DNA of 64,000 nucleotides, from NCBI RefSeq assembly GCF_029076845.1, contig NZ_JARESE010000063.1, positions 39,339 to 103,338 of the forward strand, read 5' to 3'. The notes beneath the pieces are model-generated. The model saw only the letters and a list, made by a program, of their open reading frames with translations, searched no databases and was not told the DNA's origin. Source of the DNA: Novosphingobium album (ex Liu et al. 2023). GTDB lineage: Bacteria > Pseudomonadota > Alphaproteobacteria > Sphingomonadales > Sphingomonadaceae. The translations under genes were made by a program, and so were the position numbers. Of this stretch, positions 42,908 to 51,946 are shown piece after piece (within the stretch, counting starts at the first letter, position 1; each line of letters opens with the position of its first letter).

Positions 42908-45226
42908 ATGACCACCTATACATGCCCCATGCACCCGGAAATCCGGCAGGACGGCCCGGGTGACTGCCCCAAGTGCGGCATGCACCTCGTGCCGGCAGAC
43001 GAGGCTCCGGCGCAGGAGCATGCGCATTGCCACAGCCATGGAAAGTCGCACCAGTCCGCAGGGGCGGCGAGCGGCAAGTACGATACCGTTCCCGCCGGCT
43101 ATGACGGCGCCGTCTATACATGCCCGATGCATCCAGAGGTTCGGCAGAGCAAACCCGGCTCCTGTCCGATCTGCGGCATGGGGCTGGAATTGGAATCGGC
43201 CGCAATGGCGGACGAAGGGCCGAACCCCGAACTGGTCGACTTCACCCGCCGCTTCTGGATGGGCGCGGTGCTGACCGTGCCGCTGCTCGTTTTCACCATG
43301 GGCCCCTATGTCGGGTTCGGCCGCGTGCGGGAGATATTCGGCGAACGCCCAACGCTGTGGATCGAATTGATTCTCGGCACGCCGGTGGTGCTTTATTGCG
43401 GCTGGCCGTTCCTTGTGCGCGGCTGGAACTCCTTCCGCACGATGAAACTCAACATGTTCTCGCTGATCGGCATGGGGGTGATGGCAGCATGGCTGTTCAG
43501 CGTGGTGGCGGTGCTTGCGCCGGGGATCTTCCCGGACGGCTTCAGAGACGCCGAAGGCCATGTCGGCGTCTATTTCGAGGCCGCCGCCGTCATCGTCACG
43601 CTGGTACTGCTGGGGCAGGTCATGGAACTGCGCGCCCGCGAAGGCACCGGCAAGGCGATCCGTGCGCTGCTCGATCTTGCCGCCAAGACCGCGCGCCGTA
43701 TCAGCGCTGACGGCAGCGAGGAAGAGGTCGCGCTCGAGGACGTTCAGGTCGGCGACCGACTACGCGTGCGACCCGGCGACAAGGTGCCGGTCGACGGCGT
43801 GGTGGTCGATGGCCGCTCTTCGGTCGATGAAAGCATGATCTCGGGCGAGCCCGTGCCCGTGGAGAAGGTCGCCGGCGACCCCCTCACCGGCGCCACGATC
43901 AACGGCACCGGTAGTCTCGTCATGGAAGCCACCCGCGTCGGCTCGGAAACGATGCTGTCGCAGATCGTCGAAATGGTCTCGAACGCCCAGCGCTCGCGCG
44001 CGCCGATCCAGAAATATGCCGACAAGGTCGCAGGCTTCTTCGTGCCGGTCGTGATCGGCATCGCGGTGTTGGCCTTCATTGCCTGGGCGGCCTGGGGACC
44101 AGCACCCGCGCTCTCCTATGCGCTGATCGCCGCGGTCGCTGTGCTGATCATCGCCTGCCCCTGTGCCTTGGGTCTGGCGACGCCGATGTCGATCATGACC
44201 GCGACCGGACGCGGCGCGCAGGCGGGCGTTCTCATCAAGAATGCCGAGGCGCTGGAGCGGTTCGAGAAGATCGACACGTTGATGATCGACAAGACCGGAA
44301 CGCTCACCGAAGGCAAGCCCAGGCTCGTCGCCGTCATGCCCGAACCGGGCCACGACGAGGGCGAAGTGCTGCGCCTTGCCGCGACGCTGGAGCGCGGCTC
44401 CGAACACCCGCTCGCCGAAGCGATCGTGCGCGGCGCCGAGGAGCGCGGCGTGGCGATGGACGAGGCGAGCGACTTCGAGGCGATCACCGGCAAGGGCGTG
44501 AAGGGCACCGTCGACGGCAAGGCGGTCGCGCTCGGCAACATCGCACTTGTCCGCGATCTCGGGCTGGAAGGCTCGGGATTGGCAGAGAAGGCGAATATCC
44601 GCCGCGACGAGGGTGAGACGGTGATGTTCGTCATCCTCGACGGTGTCATCGCCGGCCTGGTGAGCGTCACCGACCCGGTGAAGGAGACCACGCCGGATGC
44701 CATCAAGGCACTACACGATCTGGGCTTCCGCATCATCATGGCGACAGGCGACAATGAGCGCACCGCCAAGGCGGTCGCGGCGCGGCTCGGCATCGACGAG
44801 ATCCGTGCCGACGTGCTGCCCGAGGACAAGGCGCGGATCATCCGCGAACTCCAGCAGGAAGGCCGCAAGGTCGCGATGGCGGGCGACGGCGTGAACGACG
44901 CGCCCGCGCTCGCCCAGGCCGATGTCGGCATCGCCATGGGCACCGGCGCCGACGTGGCGATCGAGAGCGCGGGGATTACGCTGGTGAAGGGCAATCTAGA
45001 CGGCATCGTTCGCGCCCGGCGGCTCGCCCGCGCGACGATGAGCAACATCCGCCAGAACCTGTTCTTCGCGCTGATCTACAACAGCGCCGGCGTGCCGGTT
45101 GCCGCGGGCGTCCTGTTCCCGTTCTTCGGCATTCTCATCAGCCCGATGTTCGCCGCCTTCGCGATGAGCGCCTCATCGATTTCGGTCGTGCTCAATTCGC
45201 TCAGACTGAGAGCCGCGAAGGTGTGA
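42908..45226 (+). CDS. copA: Copper-translocating P-type ATPase (P1B-1)
   Basis: A 772-residue inner-membrane pump exporting Cu(I) from the cytosol. Instead of HMA domains it has two short heavy-metal-binding modules at the N-terminus (YTCPMHPEIRQDGPGDCPKC and YTCPMHPEVRQSKPGSCPIC), joined by a His-rich linker. The membrane metal site is Cys417-Pro-Cys419, the phosphorylation site DKTGT has Asp461, and GDGVNDAPALA is the hinge. This matches the silver/copper CopF-like group. The name copA is shared by convention with the multicopper oxidase above; the two are unrelated. Confidence 0.95.
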   Translation: MTTYTCPMHPEIRQDGPGDCPKCGMHLVPADEAPAQEHAHCHSHGKSHQSAGAASGKYDTVPAGYDGAVYTCPMHPEVRQSKPGSCPICGMGLELESAAMADEGPNPELVDFTRRFWMGAVLTVPLLVFTMGPYVGFGRVREIFGERPTLWIELILGTPVVLYCGWPFLVRGWNSFRTMKLNMFSLIGMGVMAAWLFSVVAVLAPGIFPDGFRDAEGHVGVYFEAAAVIVTLVLLGQVMELRAREGTGKAIRALLDLAAKTARRISADGSEEEVALEDVQVGDRLRVRPGDKVPVDGVVVDGRSSVDESMISGEPVPVEKVAGDPLTGATINGTGSLVMEATRVGSETMLSQIVEMVSNAQRSRAPIQKYADKVAGFFVPVVIGIAVLAFIAWAAWGPAPALSYALIAAVAVLIIACPCALGLATPMSIMTATGRGAQAGVLIKNAEALERFEKIDTLMIDKTGTLTEGKPRLVAVMPEPGHDEGEVLRLAATLERGSEHPLAEAIVRGAEERGVAMDEASDFEAITGKGVKGTVDGKAVALGNIALVRDLGLEGSGLAEKANIRRDEGETVMFVILDGVIAGLVSVTDPVKETTPDAIKALHDLGFRIIMATGDNERTAKAVAARLGIDEIRADVLPEDKARIIRELQQEGRKVAMAGDGVNDAPALAQADVGIAMGTGADVAIESAGITLVKGNLDGIVRARRLARATMSNIRQNLFFALIYNSAGVPVAAGVLFPFFGILISPMFAAFAMSASSISVVLNSLRLRAAKV

Positions 45227-45263
45227 GGCACCAAGAAGCAAACCCAATTCAAAGGAGGTGATG

Positions 45264-45503
45264 ATGGTCATGGAGGAATCGCACGGTGGCGATCATTCCG
45301 CGCAGGAGAAGCATCGGCCGAGTTTCTGGAAGTCGCGAACAGGCTCCGTGTTCCTCGCCTTCCTCGCCATCATCGCCTTCATGCTCGCCTATGAGCATCG
45401 GGCGCTTATCTTCACGGGCACAGGCCTGTTGCTCCTGATCGGTCTCCTTTGTCCGGCCATGCATCTGTTCATGCATCATGGACATGGAGGGCATGACAAA
45501 TGA
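45264..45503 (+). CDS. DUF2933 small membrane protein
   Basis: A 79-residue protein with two hydrophobic helices (about SVFLAFLAIIAFMLAYEH and ALIFTGTGLLLLIGLLCPAM) and a His-rich tail (HLFMHHGHGGHDK). Members usually accompany copper-resistance genes. Three in-frame ATGs follow a near-perfect AAAGGAGGTGAT ribosome site (45251-45262); the one at 45264 has the best spacing. The stop overlaps the next start (ATGA at 45500-45503). Confidence 0.85.
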   Translation: MVMEESHGGDHSAQEKHRPSFWKSRTGSVFLAFLAIIAFMLAYEHRALIFTGTGLLLLIGLLCPAMHLFMHHGHGGHDK

Positions 45504-45823
45504 ACCCCGATGCCCCTGCGTATGGCCTGTGGTTTCTGGTCGTCGCGAATTCAGCGATCTGCATTTTCTTCGCCTTCAGTTTCTTCAAACCCCGGACGAA
45601 GCGCGACTGACGCAGCTTCTCGGCATTCAGCGCCTTCCTCGTTGCTCTGTTCGCGGAAATGTACGGCTTTCCCCTCACCGTCTATTTCCTTTCGGGATGG
45701 CTGCAGTCAGCCTATCCCGGCGTCGACTGGTTCTCCCACGATGCAGCGACAGACCATCGAATATCGGCGCTTGCAGCACCGCAGGCTCGCCGCCTAACAT
45801 CAAACCCCAGACGAGGCACGCAC
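45500..45823 (+). pseudogene. Isoprenylcysteine-methyltransferase-like gene, nonsense-interrupted and truncated
   Basis: The frame begins MNPDAPAYGLWFLVVANSAI, hits TGA at 45608-45610 after 36 codons, then continues in the same frame with RSFSAFSAFLVALFAEMYGF, PLTVYFLSGWLQSAYPGVDW and FSHDA. Intact relatives next to copper genes have a tryptophan (TGG) at the stop and continue for ~150 further residues. Here the sequence becomes unrelated after FSHDA, about 45745. Both the stop and the lost 3' end argue for a dead gene at the right edge of the block. Confidence 0.7.
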
Positions 45824-45923
45824 GCCGCTAATCTAAGCCCCGATCTGCGCCGAATGTTCCGACGACGGACAATGGCAGGAGAGACGGATTTCCTCTCAAG
45901 ATACTGCTTTTATTATAGAATTT

Positions 45924-46000
<77 letters not shown>

Positions 46001-46077
46001 CGGGCCAGAGCGCGCGATTAGCAGAGCGGGCGCGTGGTTTCCAGCGGCAAATCGCGTGCCCGGCGCGGACGGTACGG

Positions 46078-47328
46078 TCAGGCGCCGATCGGCTGGCCGG
46101 TTTCGGGATCGAGATCGCGATAGCTGCCCAGCGTCAGGAACAGGATCGCGGTCAGGATGAACAGCGGGATCAGCCCCATCAGCACCAGATCATAGCTGCG
46201 CGTGACATCATAGATGTAGTTGGCGCTGAGCGGCGCAAGGCCGGCGCCAAACAGCAGCAGGCCGTTGATCGTGCCGAACAGCGCGCCGAAGTTGCGCGTG
46301 CCGAAATGGCGCGCGGCAAGGTAGGCGCAGGCATCCAGCTCGGTGCCGACCGACAGGCCCATGACGAGGCAGGCCACGGCCGACCAGCCTTGCGAATGAT
46401 CGGTCGCCAGCAGGATCGCGGCCGGCAGGATCGGCAGCAGCACGCTGACCGCCGCCACCTTGTTGCCATCGAGCCGGTCGAGCAGATAGCCGCCGACCAG
46501 GCGCCCGGTGATCGAGCCGATGCCCATCAACCCGGCGGTGGCGGCGGCGCTGGCCGGGGTCAGCCCTTCGCCGATCAGCACCGGCACCAGATTGTTGGTC
46601 AACGCGCAGCTCGCCACGGAAAAGACGATCGAGGCGGCCGCGAGCTTGACGAAGCGGGCCGAGGCCATCTGCCCGCGCGCGGTCGTCCGCAACGCCGGGT
46701 CGCCAGCGTGGGGCATGGCCACGCGCGCGCGCGGCGCCTCGCGGAAGAACAGGAAAGTGATCGGGAACACCAAGACCAGGCAGATCGCCGCGAACGCGAC
46801 ATAGGCCATGCGCCAGCCCAGTCCATCGACCAGCGCATTCACCACCATCGGATAAAGCGCCGCGCCCATGCCGGTGCCCGACAGCGCGATCGCCATGGCC
46901 AGCCCCCGGCTCTGGAAGAAATAGCCGTTGAGCACCGCGATCCAGACCACCGGCAGGATCGTCATGGCACCCAGCGCCACCAGCACCCACAGCCCGATCC
47001 ACGAAAGGATGTTGGCATTGGCCAGCGACAGCGTCGCCAGCATCGCGCAATAGAACGGCACGCCGATCAGGGCGATGCGGCGCGGCCCCCAGCGATCCAC
47101 CGCCGCGCCGATCAGCGGGCCGACCAGCAGCGCCATGATCGAGATGATCATGAAGCCGGCGGAAATCTGCGCGCGCGGCCAGCCGAATTCGGCCTCCAGC
47201 GGGCGGATCATCACGCCCAGCGCATGGCCATGCGCGGCCACCAGCATGATCCCGGCGAAGCAGGGCATGACGACTGTCCAGTGCTGGCGCCATTCCGCCA
47301 GCCCGCCCGGTGCCCTCGTCCCGTTCAT
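46078..47328 (-). CDS. MFS transporter, oxalate/formate-antiporter-like type
   Basis: A 416-residue inner-membrane protein with about 12 helices in two halves. It begins EWRQHWTVVMPCFAGIMLVA and has the loop 2-3 motif VGPLIGAAVDRWGPRRIALI typical of MFS transporters for monocarboxylates or unknown organic acids. The ATG at 47328 was chosen over one 40 codons upstream because it starts just before the first helix. The substrate is unknown. It is the first core gene after the copper block on the other side of tRNA-Arg. Confidence 0.88.
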   Translation of the reverse strand: MNGTRAPGGLAEWRQHWTVVMPCFAGIMLVAAHGHALGVMIRPLEAEFGWPRAQISAGFMIISIMALLVGPLIGAAVDRWGPRRIALIGVPFYCAMLATLSLANANILSWIGLWVLVALGAMTILPVVWIAVLNGYFFQSRGLAMAIALSGTGMGAALYPMVVNALVDGLGWRMAYVAFAAICLVLVFPITFLFFREAPRARVAMPHAGDPALRTTARGQMASARFVKLAAASIVFSVASCALTNNLVPVLIGEGLTPASAAATAGLMGIGSITGRLVGGYLLDRLDGNKVAAVSVLLPILPAAILLATDHSQGWSAVACLVMGLSVGTELDACAYLAARHFGTRNFGALFGTINGLLLFGAGLAPLSANYIYDVTRSYDLVLMGLIPLFILTAILFLTLGSYRDLDPETGQPIGA

Positions 47329-47456
47329 TGCCTCTCCCACTTGCAGATTTGCCCTTATGATGTGCTTGTTGCCGCGTTTCGCCCCGATGGGAAGCACGAA
47401 GCGCCGCCCGGCCCGATTAGCGATTTGGCAATCGCTGCCGGCTAGCATGACAGGCC

Positions 47457-47882
47457 ATGGACGCGACTCCGATCAGCAAGGCGGACGCCCGCCCGCCGGG
47501 CGCTGGCCAGGCCCGCGCGGGCGGGCCGCCATTCGGCCATGGCTCGGCCAGCGCGCTGTCGATGAAATGGTCCGCGCTGCACGATGCGGCGGCCGCCGTG
47601 GCCGCGATCGCGGGGGTGGAAGCGCCGCCGATGCCGCCGGCGGTGCGCAACTTCCCGGTGGTGATTCGCGATGCCGGCGGCTGGCGCCGCGCGCTGGCCG
47701 AACAGCACGTCGACGATCTGGCCGCAATCATGGAGCCTGGCCTTGCCGCCCTGCTGTCCGCCTATAGCCGGGGCGTCACCCCGCTCGCGGCGGCACGCGC
47801 CTTGTGGGAGGAATTCGTCCGCGCGCGCGACGCGGTGCTGGCCCTGTGCCCGCCCGGCGGATCGCCGCGCCGGGTGGCGTGA
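47457..47882 (+). CDS. Hypothetical protein, 141 residues
   Basis: An Ala-rich soluble protein with a disordered Pro/Gly-rich start (residues 1-32) and a helical C-terminal half that includes RNFPVVIRDAGGWRRALAEQ. No signal peptide or membrane helix is seen, and no family is recognised. It is divergent from the MFS gene and 56 bases before mmcB. Codon use matches neighbouring genes and supports expression. Confidence 0.6.
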   Translation: MDATPISKADARPPGAGQARAGGPPFGHGSASALSMKWSALHDAAAAVAAIAGVEAPPMPPAVRNFPVVIRDAGGWRRALAEQHVDDLAAIMEPGLAALLSAYSRGVTPLAAARALWEEFVRARDAVLALCPPGGSPRRVA

Positions 47883-47938
47883 TCGGCGCACCGCGCCCAA
47901 GCCCCTTGCAGGTTCATGCTATGTTCCTATGATGGGGC

Positions 47939-48445
47939 ATGGCCGAACGTGATTCTCCGCTGCTTGCCCCCGCTGCCCCGCCCGGCGCGCTCACCGCGCC
48001 GGACGTTTCGCGCGGCATCGGCCGGCTCTTCGCACGTAACGATATCTGGTGCGTTGCCGAAATGCCGCTGCGCTGCGGCCGGCGCGCGGACCTGATGGGG
48101 ATCGACGCCAAGGGCGGCATCGTCATTGTCGAGATCAAGGTGAGCCGGGCCGATCTGCTGGGCGATTGCAAGTGGACCGATTATCTCGACTATTGCGACC
48201 GCTTCTACTGGGGCCTCGCGCCGGGGCTGGACCGCGCCTGCCTGGAGACAGAGGCGTTCCTGCCCGAAAGCTGCGGCGTGATCGTCGCCGATGGCTATGA
48301 CGCGGAGATCCTGCGCCCCGCGCCCACGCGCCGGCTGGCGCCCGCGCGGCGCAAGGTGGAAGTGGAGCGGCTGGCCCGCGCGGCGCTGCGGCGCATCGTC
48401 ACCGGCGCGGACCCGCACACCGTGCGCTGGGGCAGCGAAGGCTGA
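47939..48445 (+). CDS. mmcB: MmcB family DNA repair protein
   Basis: A 168-residue PD-(D/E)XK-like protein. The core reads RRADLMGIDAKGGIVIVEIK, giving the nuclease-type Asp...Glu-x-Lys, followed by VSRADLLGDCKWTDYLDYCD, the family signature. In Caulobacter MmcB acts in SOS-linked repair of mitomycin C damage and is found mainly in alphaproteobacteria. It precedes the PNPOx-like gene by four bases. Confidence 0.92.
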   Translation: MAERDSPLLAPAAPPGALTAPDVSRGIGRLFARNDIWCVAEMPLRCGRRADLMGIDAKGGIVIVEIKVSRADLLGDCKWTDYLDYCDRFYWGLAPGLDRACLETEAFLPESCGVIVADGYDAEILRPAPTRRLAPARRKVEVERLARAALRRIVTGADPHTVRWGSEG

Positions 48446-48449
48446 AGCC

Positions 48450-48920
48450 ATGCCGTCCCGCCGCGATCTCATCCGCATGAGCGCCGGGGAAGTCCGCGCC
48501 TATCTTGCCGCGCGGCGCCGGATCATCGTCGTCAGCAACGGCCCCGGCGGGCTGCCGCATCCGGTGCCGATGAACTATGGCCTCGACGATGACGGGCGCA
48601 TCCACATCACCAGCTTCGCGCGCAGCCAGAAAGTGCGCAACCTCGAACGCGACCCGCGCGCCGCGCTGCTGGTCGAAAGCGGTGAGACTTATGCCGAGCT
48701 GAAAGCCGTGATCGCCTATGCCGAGGCGGAAATCCTGCGCGATCCCGACGAAGTGGCCCACCTGATGCGCCTGATCCGCGCGAACGAGAGCCTGGCGGCC
48801 AGCATCGGCGATGCCATGACCGCCCAAGTCCGCGCCTCGATCGCCAAGCGCGTGGCAATCCGCTTCACGCCGTTCCGTTACGTGAGTTGGGATCACGCGA
48901 AGCTGGAGGGATTTTACTGA
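48450..48920 (+). CDS. Pyridoxamine 5'-phosphate oxidase-like flavin-binding protein
   Basis: A 156-residue split-barrel protein. It has VRAYLAARRRIIVVSNGPGG, HPVPMNYGLDDDGRIHITS and QKVRNLERDPRAALLVESG, the fold seen in PNPOx and F420/FMN-binding proteins. True PdxH residues are not complete, so it more likely binds FMN or another cofactor in an unspecified redox role. It closely follows mmcB and may be cotranscribed with it. Confidence 0.85.
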   Translation: MPSRRDLIRMSAGEVRAYLAARRRIIVVSNGPGGLPHPVPMNYGLDDDGRIHITSFARSQKVRNLERDPRAALLVESGETYAELKAVIAYAEAEILRDPDEVAHLMRLIRANESLAASIGDAMTAQVRASIAKRVAIRFTPFRYVSWDHAKLEGFY

Positions 48921-49023
48921 GGCGAAAGTGGGGGGTGGCGAATAATCCGAAGTCATGGGGCAACAGGGATCGGACCGTCCGCGAACCGGAGACGTCGAAA
49001 AGGCGCAGGCCAATGCCCGCTGC

Positions 49024-49428
49024 TCAACCCTGGCTGGCTGGCCCCAGCGCCTCGATAACGCGGCAGTCCGCCACCGTGCCCCCGTTACAGGAATCGATTA
49101 CGGCTTTCAGCTCACGGCGCAGCGCGGAAAGGTCGGCCAACTTGCGATCGACTTCTCGAAGATGCTCGCTGGCAATCCGATCAACACGCGCGCAATCCTG
49201 ACTGCGATCGTCCGACAGCTTCAGCAGCGCCCGGACCTGATCGAGCGAGAAGCCGAGATCGCGGGCGCGGCGGACGAAGGACAGTCGCCCCAGTTCAGCT
49301 TCGCCATAGGCGCGATAATTTCCGGCCGTGCGGGAAGGCTGGGGCAGGAGGCCAATCCGTTCATAGTAACGGATCGTCTCCACCTTGGTACCCGTCGCCT
49401 TGCCGAGATCTCCGATCGTCAACGCCAT
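49024..49428 (-). CDS. MerR family metal-responsive regulator
   Basis: A 134-residue regulator with the MerR winged HTH (IGDLGKATGTKVETIRYYER, then GLLPQPSRT), a dimerisation helix and a C-terminal metal loop. Cys79, Cys114 and Cys122 (C-x7-C in CNGGTVADC) match the divalent-metal sensors ZntR/PbrR/CadR; copper sensor CueR has serine at the first position. It is the second gene after the TonB receptor and should activate the operon's 19-bp-spacer promoter. Confidence 0.9.
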   Translation of the reverse strand: MALTIGDLGKATGTKVETIRYYERIGLLPQPSRTAGNYRAYGEAELGRLSFVRRARDLGFSLDQVRALLKLSDDRSQDCARVDRIASEHLREVDRKLADLSALRRELKAVIDSCNGGTVADCRVIEALGPASQG

Positions 49429-49443
49429 TCCGCCACCTCGCTG

Positions 49444-51438
49444 CTATTCGTGCCCACCGAACCGGATGCGGACACCGCCATTGACCACGCGGCCTTCCAA
49501 TGGCGCCCACGCATCGACCGTCCACGCCCCATCGGGCGCTCGCCGTGGCAGAAGGAGCGGGTCATGTTTCGTCTGCCGGATGTCCAGAAGATTCTCCGCG
49601 TTGACGAACAGACTGACCTTGCCAATGACAAATTCACCCATTGCACCCAACTCGAAATAAGGGCTGCTGCGCGAGCGATAGGGATTGTCTTCCAGAAGTT
49701 GGCGGCCGGTATAATAGGCTTCCAGCCCCACCCTGCCCCTGCCTTCCTTCTCCCACATTCCAACCAGGCCCCCCGTGTGGCGCGGGGTAAGCGGGACCGT
49801 CCTTCGTCCGATGCCGGACGGGTCCTGCTCGGTCGCGTCCACATAGACATAGCTGCCGGTGATCGAGAACGCCTCCCAGCGATAACGCAGCAGCAGTTCG
49901 GCGCCGCGTGTGCGCGTGAGGCCTGCCACGTTGGCCAGTTTGACACGATCGGGGCCGTCAGCCTCCAGTCGAACGGCATCCTTGATGTTCGAGCCGAACA
50001 GAGTCACGTCAGCTTCGAGCGGGCCGGCCTTGTAGCCGATGTCGACAGAGGCGGTATTGGCTGTCTCTGCCTTCAGCCTGTCGAGCGGTTCGAGCCGGGA
50101 CAGGCCCGCTTCCTCGATCTCCTCGACAAAGGGCGTCGGCGCATAGAAGCCCCGGCCGAGCGATGCTCTGAGCGTCCACCGGCCCGGCTTGTAGAGCAAT
50201 GACAGGCGCGGGCTGATCTGTGAGCCATATTCGCTGTGGGCGTCCCATCGCGCGCTGCCTGCCAGCGTGAGATCGTCCAGCATGTCGTGTTCGATCTGCG
50301 CGAACAGCGCCGGCACCGTGTAGCTGTAATTGAAGCCAGGGAAATCCGCGGAGCGGAAGATGTCGGCCTGGAAGGCGATGCCCGCAAGCCATGAGGTCCG
50401 GCCCGATCTTGCCGAGAGGGAAGCTTCGCCGAAGACAGTGCGGCGCCGGTTATCCTCGATCGTATCGCCAGAACGGTGATCGTCGTCCTGGGTCATGGCT
50501 GAAGCACGAATATTGAGCGTTCCAGACATCAGCGGGATTTCGGCGGCAAGTCCGCTATCGAACCGCTGGCTGTCAAGCATTTGGGAAAAGGGTTGCCCAT
50601 CCGGCGCCGAGCGGCCCGGCAGCGTGCCGCCTTCGCGCCGCTCGGTCATCGCGCCTGCGGTCAGGAAAAGTCTGGCGCCGGACGATCCCTTCCAGAACAG
50701 GCGCGGCCGGACGGTCCAGCGTCGATAGGCGGGCATGTCGGCCCAGCCGTCGCCGTTCAGATCCTGCCGGCCCTGTCGATCGTATCCGCCCGTCATGGAG
50801 GCGCTCCAGTCACCGCCGATGGGTGCCGCCGCATAGCCGGTCGCATCCCGTCCGCTCCGACTGGTCGCATTCAGCACCACATCGGCTTCCGGTTCGGCGC
50901 TGGGCCGCCGCGAGACGAGATTGATGACGCCACCGAGCGCGGAAGGACCATAAAGCGCCGAAGCCGCGCCCTTGATGACCTCCACTTGCCCCAGATCGGT
51001 CGGAGGAATCTGGAGCAGGCCGATCGCCGGTGCTTGCCCGCCATAGAGCGGCAGGCCATCCGCGAGGAGTTGCGTGTAGCGCCCCTTCATGCCCTGCATC
51101 CGAATGCTTGCCGCACCAAGCGAGGGGGATGTGATCTGCGTCCGGATTCCCGGCGTCTCGCTAACGAGCATGGCGATATTGCCAGGCGTCATCATCAGCT
51201 TTTCTTCGATTTCTTCCCGGTCGAGCACCTCGACCCGGATCGGCTCATCATTCAGGCTGCGGCCCGAGCGCGTTGCCTGGACGATGATCTCCTCACCATC
51301 TTCGCTCGCGGCATCGTCGCGATCCTCCTGCGCCCATGTCGGCGAGAGCGTCACGGATGATGCAAGAACGGCCGCAACCATCGCCAGCTCCGGCCGGCGA
51401 GAATGAGTTTTCCGCTTCAACCGAGCCTCCGACACCAT
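49444..51438 (-). CDS. TonB-dependent outer-membrane receptor
   Basis: A 664-residue receptor. After a signal peptide (ending SPTWAQ) comes a plug domain with EEIIVQATRSGRSLND and GQVEVIKGAASALYGPSALG, then a 22-strand barrel ending in the aromatic-type terminus NGGVRIRFGGHE. It imports an unknown ligand, possibly a metal complex. Its own operon encodes a MerR divalent-metal sensor, and its promoter is of MerR type, so expression seems metal-induced. The start at 51438 lies ~37 bases after the -10 box. Confidence 0.9.
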   Translation of the reverse strand: MVSEARLKRKTHSRRPELAMVAAVLASSVTLSPTWAQEDRDDAASEDGEEIIVQATRSGRSLNDEPIRVEVLDREEIEEKLMMTPGNIAMLVSETPGIRTQITSPSLGAASIRMQGMKGRYTQLLADGLPLYGGQAPAIGLLQIPPTDLGQVEVIKGAASALYGPSALGGVINLVSRRPSAEPEADVVLNATSRSGRDATGYAAAPIGGDWSASMTGGYDRQGRQDLNGDGWADMPAYRRWTVRPRLFWKGSSGARLFLTAGAMTERREGGTLPGRSAPDGQPFSQMLDSQRFDSGLAAEIPLMSGTLNIRASAMTQDDDHRSGDTIEDNRRRTVFGEASLSARSGRTSWLAGIAFQADIFRSADFPGFNYSYTVPALFAQIEHDMLDDLTLAGSARWDAHSEYGSQISPRLSLLYKPGRWTLRASLGRGFYAPTPFVEEIEEAGLSRLEPLDRLKAETANTASVDIGYKAGPLEADVTLFGSNIKDAVRLEADGPDRVKLANVAGLTRTRGAELLLRYRWEAFSITGSYVYVDATEQDPSGIGRRTVPLTPRHTGGLVGMWEKEGRGRVGLEAYYTGRQLLEDNPYRSRSSPYFELGAMGEFVIGKVSLFVNAENLLDIRQTKHDPLLLPRRAPDGAWTVDAWAPLEGRVVNGGVRIRFGGHE

Positions 51439-51474
51439 GCGCCCACCGTCATGGCGAACACTTTACAGGAGCGT

Positions 51475-51505
51475 CCCATAGGGGCTGTAGCAGCTACAGG
51501 GTCAA
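51475..51505 (-). promoter_or_regulatory. MerR-type promoter with 19-bp spacer before the TonB receptor
   Basis: On the minus strand, -35 TTGACC (51505-51500), a 19-bp spacer and -10 TATGGG (51480-51475) are seen. The spacer holds the perfect dyad CTGTAGCTGCTACAG. Over-long 19-bp spacers with such dyads are the hallmark of MerR-activated promoters, where the regulator untwists DNA to allow transcription. The MerR gene is the second gene of the same operon. Confidence 0.85.
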
Positions 51506-51657
51506 GACCTCTTCCGCCTCAGCACCGCGCGCTTCTCGCGCGGGGCGAGCATTGGCCAGTCGGCGATCTCCTTCAGCGTGCGCCGGCAGCCCCGGCACCA
51601 GCCGGTCGCCTCGTCGATCCGGCAGACGCCGGTACAGGGGGAGGGCACGTCGCGCAT
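51502..51657 (-). CDS. DUF1289 small Fe-S-like protein
   Basis: A 51-residue protein with the family pattern SPCTGVCRIDEATGWCRGCRR, four cysteines that probably bind metal, and the conserved tail IADWPMLAPREKRAVLRR. Function is unknown. The ATG at 51657 was chosen because it starts at the conserved block; upstream in-frame sequence is not conserved-looking. Its stop overlaps the -35 box of the TonB promoter. Confidence 0.85.
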   Translation of the reverse strand: MRDVPSPCTGVCRIDEATGWCRGCRRTLKEIADWPMLAPREKRAVLRRKRS

Positions 51658-51946
51658 GGTCCGTTTCAAAGCAGCAGCGGGCGATTGCGGCAAGGGCGCA
51701 ATTTTCTTGCGCTTTGTTGCAATGCACACTAAAGGGATGCCCAGCAATCGGCGCGTGGGTCCATTTTTCGCATCTGGTCCGCCGCAATCCGCAGGCAGCG
51801 TGAGGTCTGGGCGCCATGGTGCCAGGGCCGGCCCGGATGAGCGGTTGCCACCGTTGAGCTTCCTTCTTCACGCAGGGTCGCATAGTCCGAACCCTTGCCA
51901 CGCGCCCGGCAAAGCCGCGCGCCTTGCATCCATTCGAAAGTCTTCG
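51658..51946. other. Long divergent spacer / helicase 5' leader
   Basis: 289 bases between the DUF1289 start and the helicase start hold no supported gene. DEAD-box helicase genes of the RhlE type often have long 5' untranslated leaders controlling cold induction, but no defined structure was confirmed here. Confidence 0.5.
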
